A DNA stretch of 64,000 bases from Isoetes taiwanensis (Eukaryota; Streptophyta; Lycopodiopsida; Isoetales; Isoetaceae): positions 6,905,035-6,969,034 of the forward strand of contig JAJEKV010000027.1 of NCBI GenBank assembly GCA_021234155.1. The letters run 5' to 3'. Positions 45,769 through 58,250 of this stretch are shown one piece after another. Each line of letters begins with the position of its first letter. The stretch's first letter is position 1. Under the pieces are notes generated by a model. It ran no database searches and was not told the DNA's origin. It worked only from the letters and a program-made list of their open reading frames with translations. The position numbers and the translations under genes were made by a program.

Positions 45769-46513
45769 ATGGCCGTCGCTGCGCCATCACTTTCTCCTCT
45801 GCTCCCAGACGGCATGGTAGATGGTCGTTCCTCTCCTCCCACTTCCACAATTTCTCATGTCATTCTGGACCTGGATGGCACTTTACTGGATACAGGTTAG
45901 TCACTCGTGGTTTTGCAATCTGTAATTTTGCTTTTGTCTGTTTCCGAGGGCAGGAAAATTGGGTTTTTTCAATTTTAAGATCATTATAATCTAAAAATCT
46001 GAGAATATAACTTTCCGTGTGTCTAACATCCTCTTTGTTTCCACATGGTGAATTGAACACAACAACCTGAATGATGCCTTTTTTTTAGGATATCAGCTGA
46101 AATAGTTCATGCTCCATATGTCTGCACTCATCAAACAAATATAACTCCAGAGTAAGCACTCGCTTCAAATTCTCCCAGAAAGAATATCATGGCAAAGCTT
46201 TCTTACCATCCTGGTCAGTTCTCTCTCCCTCAAAGTTCTTGCTTCATAACCAGTAGTATATTTTATGGGATGTTTCAACCTATGAAGGTTTAAGCTATTA
46301 ATGTATTGGCTTTTTAGGGTTATTATTTCTAATAAGACATGCAAAGCCTTCTCCAGACATGTAAGACCTCCGCAGATAGCATTGGGCATATCTCATGGTG
46401 TCTAATTTTTTCCTCTTCTGTGCATATGCTGTTTTGTTACGGAAGAGATTACTGGAGGCTGCCAAACAATTAAATGCAAGTCCAGACAGTTGCTTGGTAA
46501 TTGAAGATTCCCC
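45769..46513 (+). pseudogene. HAD-hydrolase (FMN phosphatase/riboflavin kinase-like) gene remnant
   Basis: Exon-like pieces with splice sites: 45769-45895, ending SHVILDLDGTLLDTG at GTTAG (HAD motif I DLDGT); about 46153-46213, ALASNSPRKNIMAKLSYHPG (motif II region); about 46443-46511, LLEAAKQLNASPDSCLVIED followed by GTAAG (motif IV). Match is to the N-terminal HAD half of plant bifunctional riboflavin kinase/FMN hydrolase. The exon between motif I and II is missing, a stop precedes ALASNS, and no riboflavin kinase half is seen. Likely a decayed partial duplicate. Confidence 0.65.
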
Positions 46514-49500
46514 GTAAGTCCTGCAATTGTTAGCATGATCTCGGTAGCTTAAACTTGATTATTCCAAAAGCATATATTCTCAAACTTTGGTATCAGGTCT
46601 ATGGAAACAAACTGAGAAGCCTGTGCAGATATCGTTAGCGTTAGCCTTGGATGCTGCTTGCTTTCTGTGAATGCTATATGTTGACATGGTCCAAGATATT
46701 AGCAAGATTTATCCCGAGTTAGATCACAGTAAGATATGATTTCTAGGCCTAGGTATGATTTTATAGGCTTCTGCAGTAAGATACGCCTGCATCTCATTCG
46801 TTTTACCTGAGCAACATCTCAACTTACTGATTCTTTGTCAATCATGGCCAACATAGCACTGTATGCTTTGCGTCCTATTTTCTATATGCATCTGACTAAT
46901 TAACCACCTAGTTTTTTTCCCTATGCCACATAGATGGAATCACCAGATTTTTTCCTTGGGGTATGACTAGGTACATTACATGATCCCATTTAGTCTTTGC
47001 GCATCAGTTACATGGGCTATGCATTCTTGGATCTGAGCCAATGGTGGGCTGGCGCATATCAGGCATTCTAAATAAGAAATGCATGTACTATTACAAATTC
47101 GTTGATTTCATATAATCTTGCAATAGAAAGTGCTTTATCATTATGAAGTAAATGATTTGGGTCAACCATTTATGCAAGAATGGCATCCTATAGGTGATTT
47201 GGATCACCCATTCTGAACAGGAATGATCCCACTTTCCATTAGGCATTGCTTTAGACATTACTTCTTTGTTGGGAGGATGATGTGCTTCCCGAAATTTTTT
47301 GGATGTATAGAGTAGCAGCTTACATTGGCCATGTCTTTGCTACTAGTTTTACAAACTGGGTACATCCATTACAGAATTTAATGATATTATACTCTAGCCA
47401 TTGACATAAATATTAGCCAGTACCTTTCGTAGGTGTTATTCCAATCTCCTCAGAATTTATTCTTATAGATTTGTTTGAATATTCAAGAACATGCTGCTAT
47501 GCCATAGCTAGTGCTAATAGTATGCAAGTGTGATATAATTGCTAATGCCTTATGTTGGAATAGCCATGGTTAAGGTTCAAGGCAACATGCAGACCGTATC
47601 TTGGAAGATTAAAAATAAACTCTATATATGTCAAGGACAGAGGTCGCTCTATTAAGCTCCCGTGCTATTTTCAACGTTCTATTATGCCATTACTGCAAAT
47701 TATTTAATTGTCCTCAGCCATTTGCCCCACATCACACCAATGACAACAGGTAGAGTCCATTCACTGCTTATGGCAATAGTTAATACCATATCTATGATGC
47801 TGCCACTGTGCACTAAATCGACAATATAATATATTTGGCTCATATTTCAAATTAGGGCTGAAAATGACACTTATAGCATAGACAAGGTGTGCTTAACATA
47901 GACAACAAAGCTAAGCTGGCCTCAAAATGATTTGGAACACATGGACTACTTCTGAGCCTGTGATTGTAGTTCTGCTGTCAAAATCATGCCGAGGAGGACT
48001 GAAGGATAGCTTCCATATACTTGCATTGCAGCCTGAAGTGCTATTGTAATCTCCCAAAAGGTACTTTGTCTTCCATCATCACAGTCAATCTGTCATCACT
48101 GGCCAGAGAAGTTGGAAAATTTTCAGTTTTAGAATTGTTAGTGGAAAAAGGTTTGTTATAGATGTATTTGAGCTTGGCGATCGAAGATATTGATTTATTT
48201 GATGTTGCAAATGGTTGTTTTCAGCTAATTCTGCCTGCCCTTTTCTGTGGACAGATGTAGAGGAAGACTGGTCAGCTTCAGTTTTGGGCTTATGAATCTT
48301 TGGATCAATGCCATAAATGTCCTGTTCCAATGTAGAAGATAAGATTTTTTGCATGTAGCCAGTCACACATAGCAGATATATCAGAGCAATCAAGAAATGT
48401 TGTGGATTCAAAAAACATATCAGAGCAATAAAAAACAACGGCTTGCAAAGATTAAAATAGTAAGTAGGCTTGAAGCTGTGACGATGAAAACTTTCAAGCA
48501 CAAAATAATCTCTTTGAAGATAGAGTTACATAAATACTATACATTAAGTTCAAATTATGAGAGGGATTAGAAAAAGATTTGTTCGGAAATGCAAAATTCC
48601 AAAAAGATGTGTTCGGAAATACAAAATTCCTATTGTATTTTCTACCTAAATAATGAAATTACATTGTTACATAATGTTCTCCATGGGTATTGGATTCAAA
48701 CGAAAATGTGTTATGAAATTTTATGATTAATATGACATCTAAAAAATTACAATGGTAGATAAATGGCTCAAATAAATTAAATAATCTATAATGTTCCACC
48801 TCATAAAGCGAACATGATAAAACTACTTATCATCTATAACAGGTTGCTTCTAGTGCTGAAGAACTTATCTCTCAGCCTTAGATAATGATGCATTAAGTGT
48901 TTGATGCCTAGAAAAATCATGTTGATGTTGCTTCTAGTGCTGAAGAACTTAGCTCTCAACCTTAGATAATGATGCATTAAACCTAAAAGCCTGACAAAAC
49001 CGGCTTTGTCTACACCACATGCCATTTGCTAACCTATTTCAAGATCATGCCATGGATGCGCTGTAACCAAGCGCCTACACATTGAAAAAATGATCTTGCT
49101 GTCCAAAGGAATTGTGCCATTAGCGCTTGACCAATCCATCACGTCGAAAACTAGGCAAAATGCAGATCTACGGCCTCGAAAAAACCACAGGATCTATGAA
49201 TGCCCAGTTCTGAAAGACTGTTGCGAACAATCACTTTCTGTCCATACTCATGATCAAAGCTTTCCCTGGAACAATTAATTTCTCTAGAGCTGTCGCTTTG
49301 CTGGTGAGTTTGCAACTTTGTTCTATTGCTTTTATATTCCTTATCTCTCTTCATATATGTTTCTAGGATCCAGTATAAATCTGAAGATCTCTATTATTGT
49401 TGAAACCATATAGGTACTGCAATAGAGCATTTGATCATGTAGAAAAATAGTGTCTTATTGGGATCCCTAGTCATTAACGTTTCTGCATATCAATAGCCAT

Positions 49501-50187
49501 TTTCAACATACTTGTCTTTGCTTACATGGACAATCAGATTGAGCTTGATGGTTTGTTAAAACCGTTGCAATTAACACCATCTGCTAACTGTTCCCATTTG
49601 TAGGAACCAAGATTTAGATAGAGCATGACATATGCCCCAACTATTTGTTCATCCTTAGCCAGCTTGTTTATCTTTCAAGCCCTGTTTCCTGTGGCAGCCA
49701 TAACGGCCACAACATCTATTTGTGAATAGAGCAAAATATATTTGATGAAAAATGCTAAGCAATTGTGTCGTATTCTAATCTATCCAATTAGCACCTCCTC
49801 CGCAACCAAATCCCATGTGGCAGGCTTCAATGTCGAATGGGACTATTAGTAGGAAAAGAGGATGCTCAGTCAAGTAAAATAGACGGATATGGAGATCCAA
49901 TCCAAACCCTTATCCCATAGCTACAACCAAAATCAATTGAATCTATTTAGGTACTCTTCTATGGTAAAGATGATAGGCCTTCTCTCATCCTTACTAGTAA
50001 ATAAGCTTGATAGTTGTGAACAAATAATGCTTTGGAGGTATAAAGATGGAGGCATATTCTTTTGATCCTTTTGAAGAACTTGTAGGCAGGTGCATATTTG
50101 TTTGCTCTTTAATATATCCACTTACAAGTATTTTTCTGTCAACCTATATGGAAACCCCAAGATAAGTCGACAAGCCTAAATCTACTA
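46514..50187. other. Gene-free, one tandem duplication
   Basis: AT-rich. 48845-48895 and 48929-48979 are direct copies (TTGCTTCTAGTGCTGAAGAA). ORFs are short and unrecognised, including 48501-48085 (minus). Confidence 0.6.
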
Positions 50188-50629
50188 AATTCCGGCTATA
50201 ATTTTTTCGGCGGTGCCGCCTCAGAAATTGTAGCCCGGAATTTCATCCGAACATGCAAGACCTAGTACATAACACAAAAAGAGCCTCTTTCTTCCACTTC
50301 CAAGCTCCAAGCAGATAGCTACCGAATCATCTAAGCATGTTTTTGCTTCAAATCAAACCCTAGTTCTCTTCCGTAGCCTTATATCTCCTTTCAGAGCTCG
50401 AAAGCTGACATGTAGCAGATCATCCAAGCAGGTTGATGCATCAAATTAAGCCATGTTTCTCTTCCCCTGTTTTACCCCTTTCTTTCCTTTCGAAGATCGG
50501 AGCAAGCATTTATTGGATCACGTAAGCAAGTCTTTACTTCAAATCCAGCCTTAGATCCCCTGTTTTACCTCCTATTCTTACCCTTTATGGAATATTTAGC
50601 CTTCGGATTATGCCTTTATGCATAAGGTT

Positions 50630-50634
<5 letters not shown>
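50188..50634. repeat. 447-bp dispersed element, copy B
   Basis: Second copy of the element at 44864. Left flanks differ from AAATTCCGG outwards and right flanks differ after the T run (here about 22 T), so both ends of the unit are defined by comparison. Confidence 0.88.
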
Positions 50635-50660
<26 letters not shown>

Positions 50661-51035
50661 GGGATTCAGCTTGCTTTAGGTGTTAAATCTTATTTTTTGA
50701 GTCCACATAGCTTCTACATTTGCAGGAACACAGAGAATGCAAGGCTTGCAACAAAACTATGAAGCTTTGTTTTTTGCATCGCTGCTACGAATTTGAATTG
50801 AACAAGAAGATCTAAAAAAGATAACCTGAAACAAGAATAAATGAATCCAACAACTCCAATCCTCTAAGAATCGGCCCTACAAGGATAAGAAACAAGAAAA
50901 AACAAGAACGAAAATTCCACCTACGCAGTGGTTTACATTATGGTTTCCGGGCGGGAAACTGGCAGGCGGGGCGGCCGTCCCGCTGGGAAATTACTCCTAC
51001 CCGTGTTACCTACGTAACCATCAATTCCAAATTTC
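50635..51035. other. T run and gene-free spacer
   Basis: Poly(T) of copy B, then unrecognised sequence with a GC-rich stretch around 50945-50985. Confidence 0.5.
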
Positions 51036-51200
51036 GAAGAGAATAGAATAGAATTGTTTTTATCGTCCACGGAGACCAATCGGCCTATGGACCCAATACA
51101 AAAAGCAAAAGAGTTCCAAATTTTGTGTACTTGCATGCCAACGGGTTTGGAGGATTGCTACACAATGCCGACATCATTTTCCTAAATGTTTTCTGCAAGC
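51036..51200 (-). repeat. Minus-strand LINE 3' end
   Basis: Minus strand: LINE 3' UTR, hairpin at 51065-51092 (GTCC/GGAC outer, AGGCC/GGTCT inner), GATAAAAACAA and (TTCTA)n. 5'-truncated copy of the family at 2161-2430. Confidence 0.75.
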
Positions 51201-53596
51201 CTCAAACACACGCATGCAAACATGGTAAGTCCGGCATCCAAGCTGCTTAAACTAAACCACATTTTGGCGATTCGGCTTGGAGCTTCTAGCTATGGCGGAA
51301 CCGACCCTAAATGATTAAATCGTCAACATGAATCAAGGTCTGACCTAGTTAATGTAGGCGGATTGCAAGTAAATACCTTAAGAACAAAGGATAGATTCAA
51401 GACCTGTGCTTGAAAATCAATTTGCTAACTGATTTGGCCCTGGACGAATTTAGCTTATAAAAGAACTGCTTCAAGCCGATCTTCACTGCTTGCACAATGT
51501 ACCCTCAAAAGGTTAAAAACGACCTGCTCAAACATGGTTTACACACAGAGGCTAGGATAACATGCTCTGATCGAAATGGAGGTCGAAGACATCTCTGCTC
51601 CTGCGATCTGCCGCCAAAACTTCTGCCTGTCGCCCTTTTTTTTTTTGGGTGCACGGTTTAGAAAATGTGTTTATTTTGAGTTTTGGTGCCTCTTGCATCA
51701 CCATGTGAAAATTTTCTTAGACTGGTGAAAAGCTGTAGTACTTTCTTGCCTAATTTCAGTGGAGAACAATGAAAGGATTGCACAAACCAAAATATGTGAA
51801 CAAGCACTGTTGAGATTGAAAACATCTCAACCTTCTTCTATGGTCATTTTCCATAGTTATCGAATAGCTTTCTAATGGAGTATGTGCGGAATTCTTTGAT
51901 AACTCAATGCCACACATCAACTAATCCATGATTCACATTATTTTTAACTTAGACCCTTGGATTAATATTTCCGTTACTCGCACGTTTACTTCATTGGCCT
52001 CTGAAAATGCTACAGGAAAAGAATTTGAGTAATCTTTGTCCATCTATTGAGAAATGGTGGATAACCATAAGGGTAAATTCTAAGCTGACAAAGTCAAAAG
52101 ACGTTTGGTTCTATTTACTGCAGATGACCATCCTGAATTAGAGGCCTTTGATAAACTTGGCCCACTGCTCATTCTGTCATCTTTTCCAACCATTGTACCA
52201 AATTGCATCAAAAACAGAGATATTTCATTATGCTGGTGGTGAAAATGTTCCTCACCATTGCATACTTAACTTAATTCCCGTTCCATTGCCTATGTCATTC
52301 ACCGGGGTTATGTGTTGTAGCATTAATTCCTGTAGAAGATGTTGGGAAATGTCAGCTACTTCAGATAGTGTTCCTAAAGCTCATTTCAGCCCTTCAACTC
52401 GTCCTTATTCACTAAAAATATAAAACTGAAAGTAACTGTTATTACCTACATAGCGTGTAAGAAAATGAAGCTTGATTATCAAACGACTAAGAAGCAAGTG
52501 TGTTTGCTTTTCAAACTTACAGCTACGTTTATGGAGAAATCGCCTCTTGCTTTGATGACGCAAGTTCAAACTTCCCGCAAGTATGTTGGTTATTAGACTT
52601 GCCAATCGTGGCATTAATGTTAATGACTCAATCAAGCAACTCGCTTTGTCTTTTGCTGTATGAACAATGTCCTCCAAAAAGGCCAAATCCAGCAGTGCAA
52701 CCAACATGAAGCAAACAATGACCTGCTTAGACATAAAGAATATTGATTATCAAAACTTAAAGCTAACATCAAGGTCTGTACTTTAAAGCTTGATAAAATT
52801 GCCAACTTTTTCATCCACCATTCTGAATGTTTTCTTAACTTTGGAATGAGCTTTCATAATGCATATAAACCCATGTATCATTTCAAAACTTATGCTATAC
52901 TAATCCTCTCTATATACAACTAGAAAGGGATCAACAAACTTACAAGTTCTTGCACAGTTACTGACGCCAGCTGCAACATTCAAAAATCAATGGTATGGGA
53001 ATATCAAATACCCTGTTACTGCAGCTTCAAACTTAATGAGCTTTTATTTTTTCTCAGTGAGCTGAATGCCTTTTCTAACATCATTAATATGTGTAATTGC
53101 AAGTTGTGAGGATGGTCGAAAAAGTAGAATATGATGCAACGCACCCTTTAACAGCATTCTATGCAGAAATTTGTGGTGACCTTCCAGGAAAAAAAAACAA
53201 ATCTCATCAGTCCAAATACTTCATCTAAAGTATGTGCATCCCCAGGGTCTACAATTTGCCAAAACCATGACGACAATGAAAATAATGCAATCCTGCTCTA
53301 ATTGGGTCTACTGGATCGATGTTTTCCCAAAATTGCTGTTACGACACACCAACTGACCAGACAACCAACTTGCTACTCTGGGTAAATGATAATAACAATA
53401 TTCCCAGATGTTCTCACCAGAGCGACCAAAACCATTGGCCAACTGCATATATAACAAAGATATTAGCCACCCCTCAAACAAACAAGGATTTGGGCAACTC
53501 CAAAGGCTTTACGGAGGGGCATTCTGCTATTTTGTAAAATGTATTTATATGTATTGTGTTAGACCTAACATATTGGCAGCAAACAGCATAAAAGCT
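51201..53596. other. No gene seen
   Basis: AT-rich sequence with short ORFs on both strands and a T run near 51630. Nothing recognised. Confidence 0.55.
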
Positions 53597-54973
53597 TCAA
53601 CTGGACAACTTTTTAATTAATATTTCTGGCTGAGAAGGCTCAATGCTGAGAGAAACAGGCATGCTTTCAATCAATCCCACTGCCTCATCTAACTGATTAT
53701 GCTTTCCAAGAAGCCCAATTGGACAAGTATAGTGTTCCAATGATGGTCTGACACCATAATCTCCACTCATAGAAACAAAGGAACGATAGCAAAGATCAGG
53801 AAGGCCAGTATTACTACATGCTGAAAGAAAACTGCAAAAGGTGATCTTGTTTGGACACACTCCATCTAGATGCATTCTCTTAAAAAGTTTAAGTGCTTCA
53901 AAGCCCTGTCCATGTAGTGCATATCCAGTGATCATGGCAGTACAAGAAACTACTCCTCGTTCAGGGATTTTATCAAATAGTGCACAAGCATCTTCTAAAC
54001 TTCCACATCTAGCGTACATGTTTAATAGAGCAATATCTATGGCATTGTCATTCTTGAAGCCATAAACTTCGATATCAAGCTGCACCACTTTACCTTCATT
54101 TAGAGCTGCATTTTCTGCACATGCATCAAGGATAGTTACAAACGTAATCCTATCTGGCATTATACTTTTCAGCTTCATTTCTTGAAAGAGCTGTATTGAT
54201 TCCTTCAGCTGGCCGAGCCTAGCATAACCCATGATCATAGAAGTCCAGGAAATTGCATCCATATGAGACATCTTTCTAAAGAATTTATTTGCTTCATCCA
54301 TCTGTCCATCACGGGTATCCTTCAATTATGACGGTCCAAGAAACTTCATCTCGCATAGGCATTGCTACAAAGCATTCGAGGGCCTCTTCCATTCTGCCAT
54401 GATTAGCATAACCCTGAATCATCATATTCCATGATATGGTATCTCGGTTTGGCATTTGCTCAAAAAACCTACGAGCTTCTTGCATCATCCCCTGCTGGCT
54501 ATGCACCCTTATCATTGAATTCCATGAAACCACATCCTTTTTAGGCATTTGTGCAAAAAGGGCAAGGGCTTTTCCCGTTTTTTGATGCCGAATATAAACC
54601 CCAATCATGATATTCCAAGTGAATACATTACGGTTCTGCATATTATCAAATACTTTCTCCGCTTCTTCCAAAGCACCAAACTTTCCATACATGTCGAGAA
54701 TCTATCTCTGTGAAGCCCATGTTTAGAAATATGATCATAAATGAGCTTACCTTCTGATAAATTGTCACATCTCCTCAGCTTAGAAGCGAGTCGAGGTATG
54801 TCCAATTCCTTTGCGGAAGTTTTGAAGGAAGGGAGCAAACTGGATCCACCTCCGTGCAACCTTGACAAAAATGTTGCAATCAAAAAGACCCCTCTGCCAT
54901 TTCCTGGTCGAACTGGAACGAGAGGAGTTGAAGGAGAAAAATTCCCAGGAGGGGAAGCCATGGCGGCCATCAA
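53597..54973 (-). pseudogene. PLS-type pentatricopeptide repeat gene, two frameshifts, truncated
   Basis: Organelle RNA-binding protein family. Minus-strand blocks: 54973-54605 (N-terminus, RRCDNLSEGKLIYDHISKHG), 54692-54309 (NVFTWNIMIGVYIRHQKTGK; DVVSWNSMIRVHSQQGMMQE; DTISWNMMIQGYANHGRMEE), 54325-53597 (DAISWTSMIMGYARLGQLKE; ALLNMYARCGSLEDACALFD). About ten repeats in all. Frames change near 54700 and 54315. The last part stops at GLIESMPV without the usual E or DYW domain. The N-terminal residues are Ser/Pro/Arg-containing, compatible with organelle targeting. It may be functional if the shifts are errors, but the missing C-terminus favours a pseudogene. Confidence 0.85.
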
Positions 54974-55526
54974 TTGGTGGGTTCATTCTGAATATGGCAT
55001 TCCAATTTCTGCCAAAAATAAAATTTTTAATCTACCTACAACAATGCGCATATCTTCTTCCTTCTAAATTACAATATGCTATTGACGAAGTTTTCTGCAT
55101 AACAATAAAATGTTTTGAATCTTTTGTCTGATCTGTTTTAAAATTGAGTAATGATAATTTTAAAAGAGAAGAAAGACAAACTGGAACTGGAACTTGAAGA
55201 GAATGTAACATTCCTGAAAAGTGCAACATTTCGGAAAAGAATGTATGATGCGTGTCAGTGATAGGATTTGGATAGGGTAGAGATTTTTACGTATGCCGCC
55301 ACCATTGCATTTGAAAACCAGTGACAGACCTATAGTATTTCATGGATGGAGGAGAATAGACCAAGGCGCTCTTCATTTCTCTTTATAGCAGATGAAAACA
55401 CAAGCACTGCCAAAAACACAATAGAGATCATTGCCGCTGGCTTGTTCAAGGATCATGACTGTAAATGTAGGCCCTTCTTAGCCGAGAAATGAGAACAAAC
55501 CTGGATTTTCTTCTGTTTCCTGCTTC
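54974..55526. other. No gene seen
   Basis: 5' flank of the PPR gene and AT-rich spacer. Confidence 0.5.
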
Positions 55527-55781
55527 TAATATTTGCAACATCGGCAGTAAAACGGTCCACATTCTGGCTGCATAATGTTTTTTCTTGAGTCTATATGTTC
55601 CGGCACTTCAGAGTCTATGTTCAGGCACTTCAATGCCGTCGCTTTATCTCTGCAATAGACGTATACAAGAAAGACTATTTACCTTACATTTTACATTCTG
55701 GCATGCCAGCAACGCCTCCGCAAGGAAAAACATTATGCAGCGAGAATGTGGACCGTTTTACTGCCGATGTTGCAAATATTA
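55527..55781. repeat. 61-bp inverted repeat with 133-bp spacer
   Basis: Arms 55527-55587 and 55721-55781 (AACATCGGCAGTAAAACGGT and complement) differ at two or three positions. Plus-strand ORFs here read through the palindrome and are incidental. MITE/foldback or hairpin RNA. Confidence 0.85.
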
Positions 55782-56482
55782 CTGTTCGTGGAAGACAGAG
55801 AGGTGCGATTCAGCAGCCCAGAATGCTGGGTAAAATCAGAGAATGTTGGGTAGAATAGAATCACTGAATCGAAGGTAAACGCGGCAGAATGTGAGGTAAA
55901 CGCCAAAGAATGCTGCAGTAAAAATCTCTGACTCTGTGTTTGTTCTACATTTCTTGTAAAATAAAAGTGCCACGTGGCACTGCATGATAGGCAGATAGGG
56001 CTGAATTGCCCCTATCTGTTTTTTGGGTTGCCCGTAAGGCAACCCCTGGGGAGTATGGGGCAAGACGCATAGAGGGCTGCGATTGAAGAATGTTGCAGCA
56101 TATCCCTTGTCGACGGCTGTGGACTTTTGGGATTTGAGGGACCCCTCAATACACTTAGACGGCATGGATTCCACATGAGCTTGGCGGAGGGTGGGGATGT
56201 GGTCGGCAGATCTCTCAGGCTCCAAGCCTGTCGTCCACTGATGTCTGCTCCAGGGTGGTTCTGCGTCTGTTAAGCTGGCTCTCGTGGCATGGGAAACCCA
56301 TAAAACTTTCTGTTACCATCGATTTTAGAAGGGGACTTCTTAGAAACACATAAGCGATTAATCGACCTTTAGTCTGCATCGTTTAGTCTACCTTTAGTCT
56401 GCTTATCTGCCCTTTTCATCTGCATCGTTTTATCTTCTTCATTCCAAGGTCTTGCTTCATTGTTTCGGATGCCCTCTTGCAC
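55782..56482. other. Gene-free, several short palindromes
   Basis: Degenerate GAATGnnGGGTAAA repeats (55815-55910). AGTGCCACGTGGCACT (55967-55982) is a perfect 16-bp palindrome around a G-box. CAGATAGGG/CCCTATCTG and GGGTTGCC/GGCAACCC hairpins follow to about 56045. Confidence 0.65.
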
Positions 56483-56690
56483 CCACCAGAGAGCCATGTG
56501 TTCTTAAGAGGCTGAATTTGAAAGAGGCATTTTCCGGATGATGCTGCTAGAAGTGCCATAGCCAGACAGACCCATTTTATCCGGTTGCCCACCAGAAAGC
56601 CCTGTGTTTTTCAAGAGGCATTTTTTCTGATGATGCCCCAGGAAGTGCCATAGCCACCTGAGACCCGCTTGCTTGGCCCACCGTGGCGCC
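56483..56690. repeat. ~105-bp diverged tandem duplication
   Basis: Two units sharing AGAGGCATTTT and GAAGTGCCATAGCCA in order, with small indels. Confidence 0.75.
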
Positions 56691-56841
56691 ACGCATAACC
56701 ACGCACCCTGTAACCCGCTTTGTTTGGCGGGCGGTGCGCATTACGTAACGATTTAAAAGCAGAGAGTTCTTCACCAGCGATTCAAAATGGCAGATTAGAG
56801 TTTTTGCCATCCAAGGTACGTCCTTTGTTGAGCAGCTTTGT

Positions 56842-58049
56842 TTGCCTCTCACAAAAGCATTGCAATATTTTGATGCAAGCTATCTACAGCGTTTAGGTCC
56901 TTTCCTAGGCCCTTGGATCTTATCACATCTTGTTTTTTTGGCGATGGCCTTGCCAGTTTTCAAAATCGGCGTTTACGGCTTTCAATGGCAAAAGATTCAA
57001 GAGAAGGGCAAAAGGCATTTGGACGTGATGGCCAAAATAAAGAGGAGGAAAGATCCGGCATTTGACAAAGTTATTGATCGGGAAAAGAAGCTCAAAATTG
57101 TTTCTAGGGTTAAAGAGCTTGTCGACAGAGAACCTGAACGCATCATGTCTCTCAGAAGGCTAGGCAAATATTGGAAGCAAATGGGTTTAATAGGTAAGAG
57201 ACGTTTTATAGTTTTGCTTTTGCCGCTACCTGCGGTGTTTAGAGTTTTGAAGAAGGAGCTAATATTTTAAGTTAACCCCTCAAGCTGAAGCTCGAGATTT
57301 GGAAGAGTCAAGATAAAGCAAGAGATGGAGGAAATGGTTGTTAACAAGTTGAGAAAAAATCTTATGATGTCAATTGACAAAAGGATTTTATTGTCAAAAA
57401 GTAAGGATCTGAAACGTGATTTAGGTCTTCCTAATGATTTTGACACGGTGATGGTAAACAATTATCCTGTTTTTTTTCAAAGTTGTTCAGACTGGCATGG
57501 GACCAGCATTAAAACTCACTTCTTGGGACCCAACCCTTGCTATCGGAGCTTGAATAACCCCATGAAATTATAGTATGTGAGAAAAAGCTCAGAATTAGTC
57601 TTCCAAGATAACCTGATGAAATTATAGTATGTGGGAGACACCCAAGGTTTTCTATAATTAGTCTTCCAAGAGGGCTTAATCTTTCTAGAAAGGATAAAGA
57701 GAAGCTTATTCAGTAAAAGAAAAGCTTGCAGCCCTTATTATTCTAGGTAGTAATCTGGAGAAATTAGATATGGATGACGCTGTTGATGATGAAAGTGATG
57801 ACATGGATGATGGTGAATGATCAGATGATAACAAGCCATTTTGTGCTTAATTTTACCAAGCCATAACAGGGCTATCTGATTTGCTAAAATATTTCCAATC
57901 TAACTCTTAAGGAGTTCTGAATAAGCATAGCTTATGGGAAGCGAAGATGTTGAGGTATGCTCCTATAGTAACTTCCCATATTGTTGATGCATGTACTCTT
58001 TTATTCTGATAATATAAAAAATGGCACCTTCATGGTGTCACCTTGCCTC

Positions 58050-58092
<43 letters not shown>

Positions 58093-58250
58093 TCAGATGA
58101 TGAAGTACAAGGAGATCAAGACATTGCACTAGCAAAAAGAGATAGGATATCAACACTTAAATCATTGGGACTAGTACAGAAAGAATTTGTTAACAATGGA
58201 CCTCCTCGTGAAGTATGGTAGAGTCTAAACCAGAAGATCTCATGTCTATG
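56842..58250 (+). pseudogene. PORR-domain organelle RNA-splicing factor, broken
   Basis: The open block 56842-57270 includes DPAFDKVIDREKKLKIVSRV, MSLRRLGKYWKQMGLIGKRR and LLPLPAVFRVL, the start of a plant organelle RNA recognition (PORR) domain. The next pieces, in other frames, are FKLTPQAEARDLEE, NKLRKNLMMSIDKRILLSKS, LGLPNDFDTVMVNNYPVFFQ, LKLTSWDPTLAIGA and LPRGLNLSRKDKEKLI, all in canonical order. An acidic tail (DDAVDDESDDMDDGE) is interrupted by a retroposon. At least four shifts or stops plus a local duplication (57565-57670) argue for a pseudogene. Family members act in chloroplast or mitochondrial intron splicing. Confidence 0.85.
57840..58092 (+). mobile_element. 5'-truncated poly(A) retroposon in the PORR pseudogene
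   Basis: TCAGATGAT stands on both sides (57831-57839, 58093-58101). The insert ends TTGCCTCC plus about 37 A. A short GGCACC-TTCAT-GGTGTC hairpin precedes the tail. Probably an L1 3' end, or a SINE mobilised by it. It sits inside the acidic-tail codons. Confidence 0.8.
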
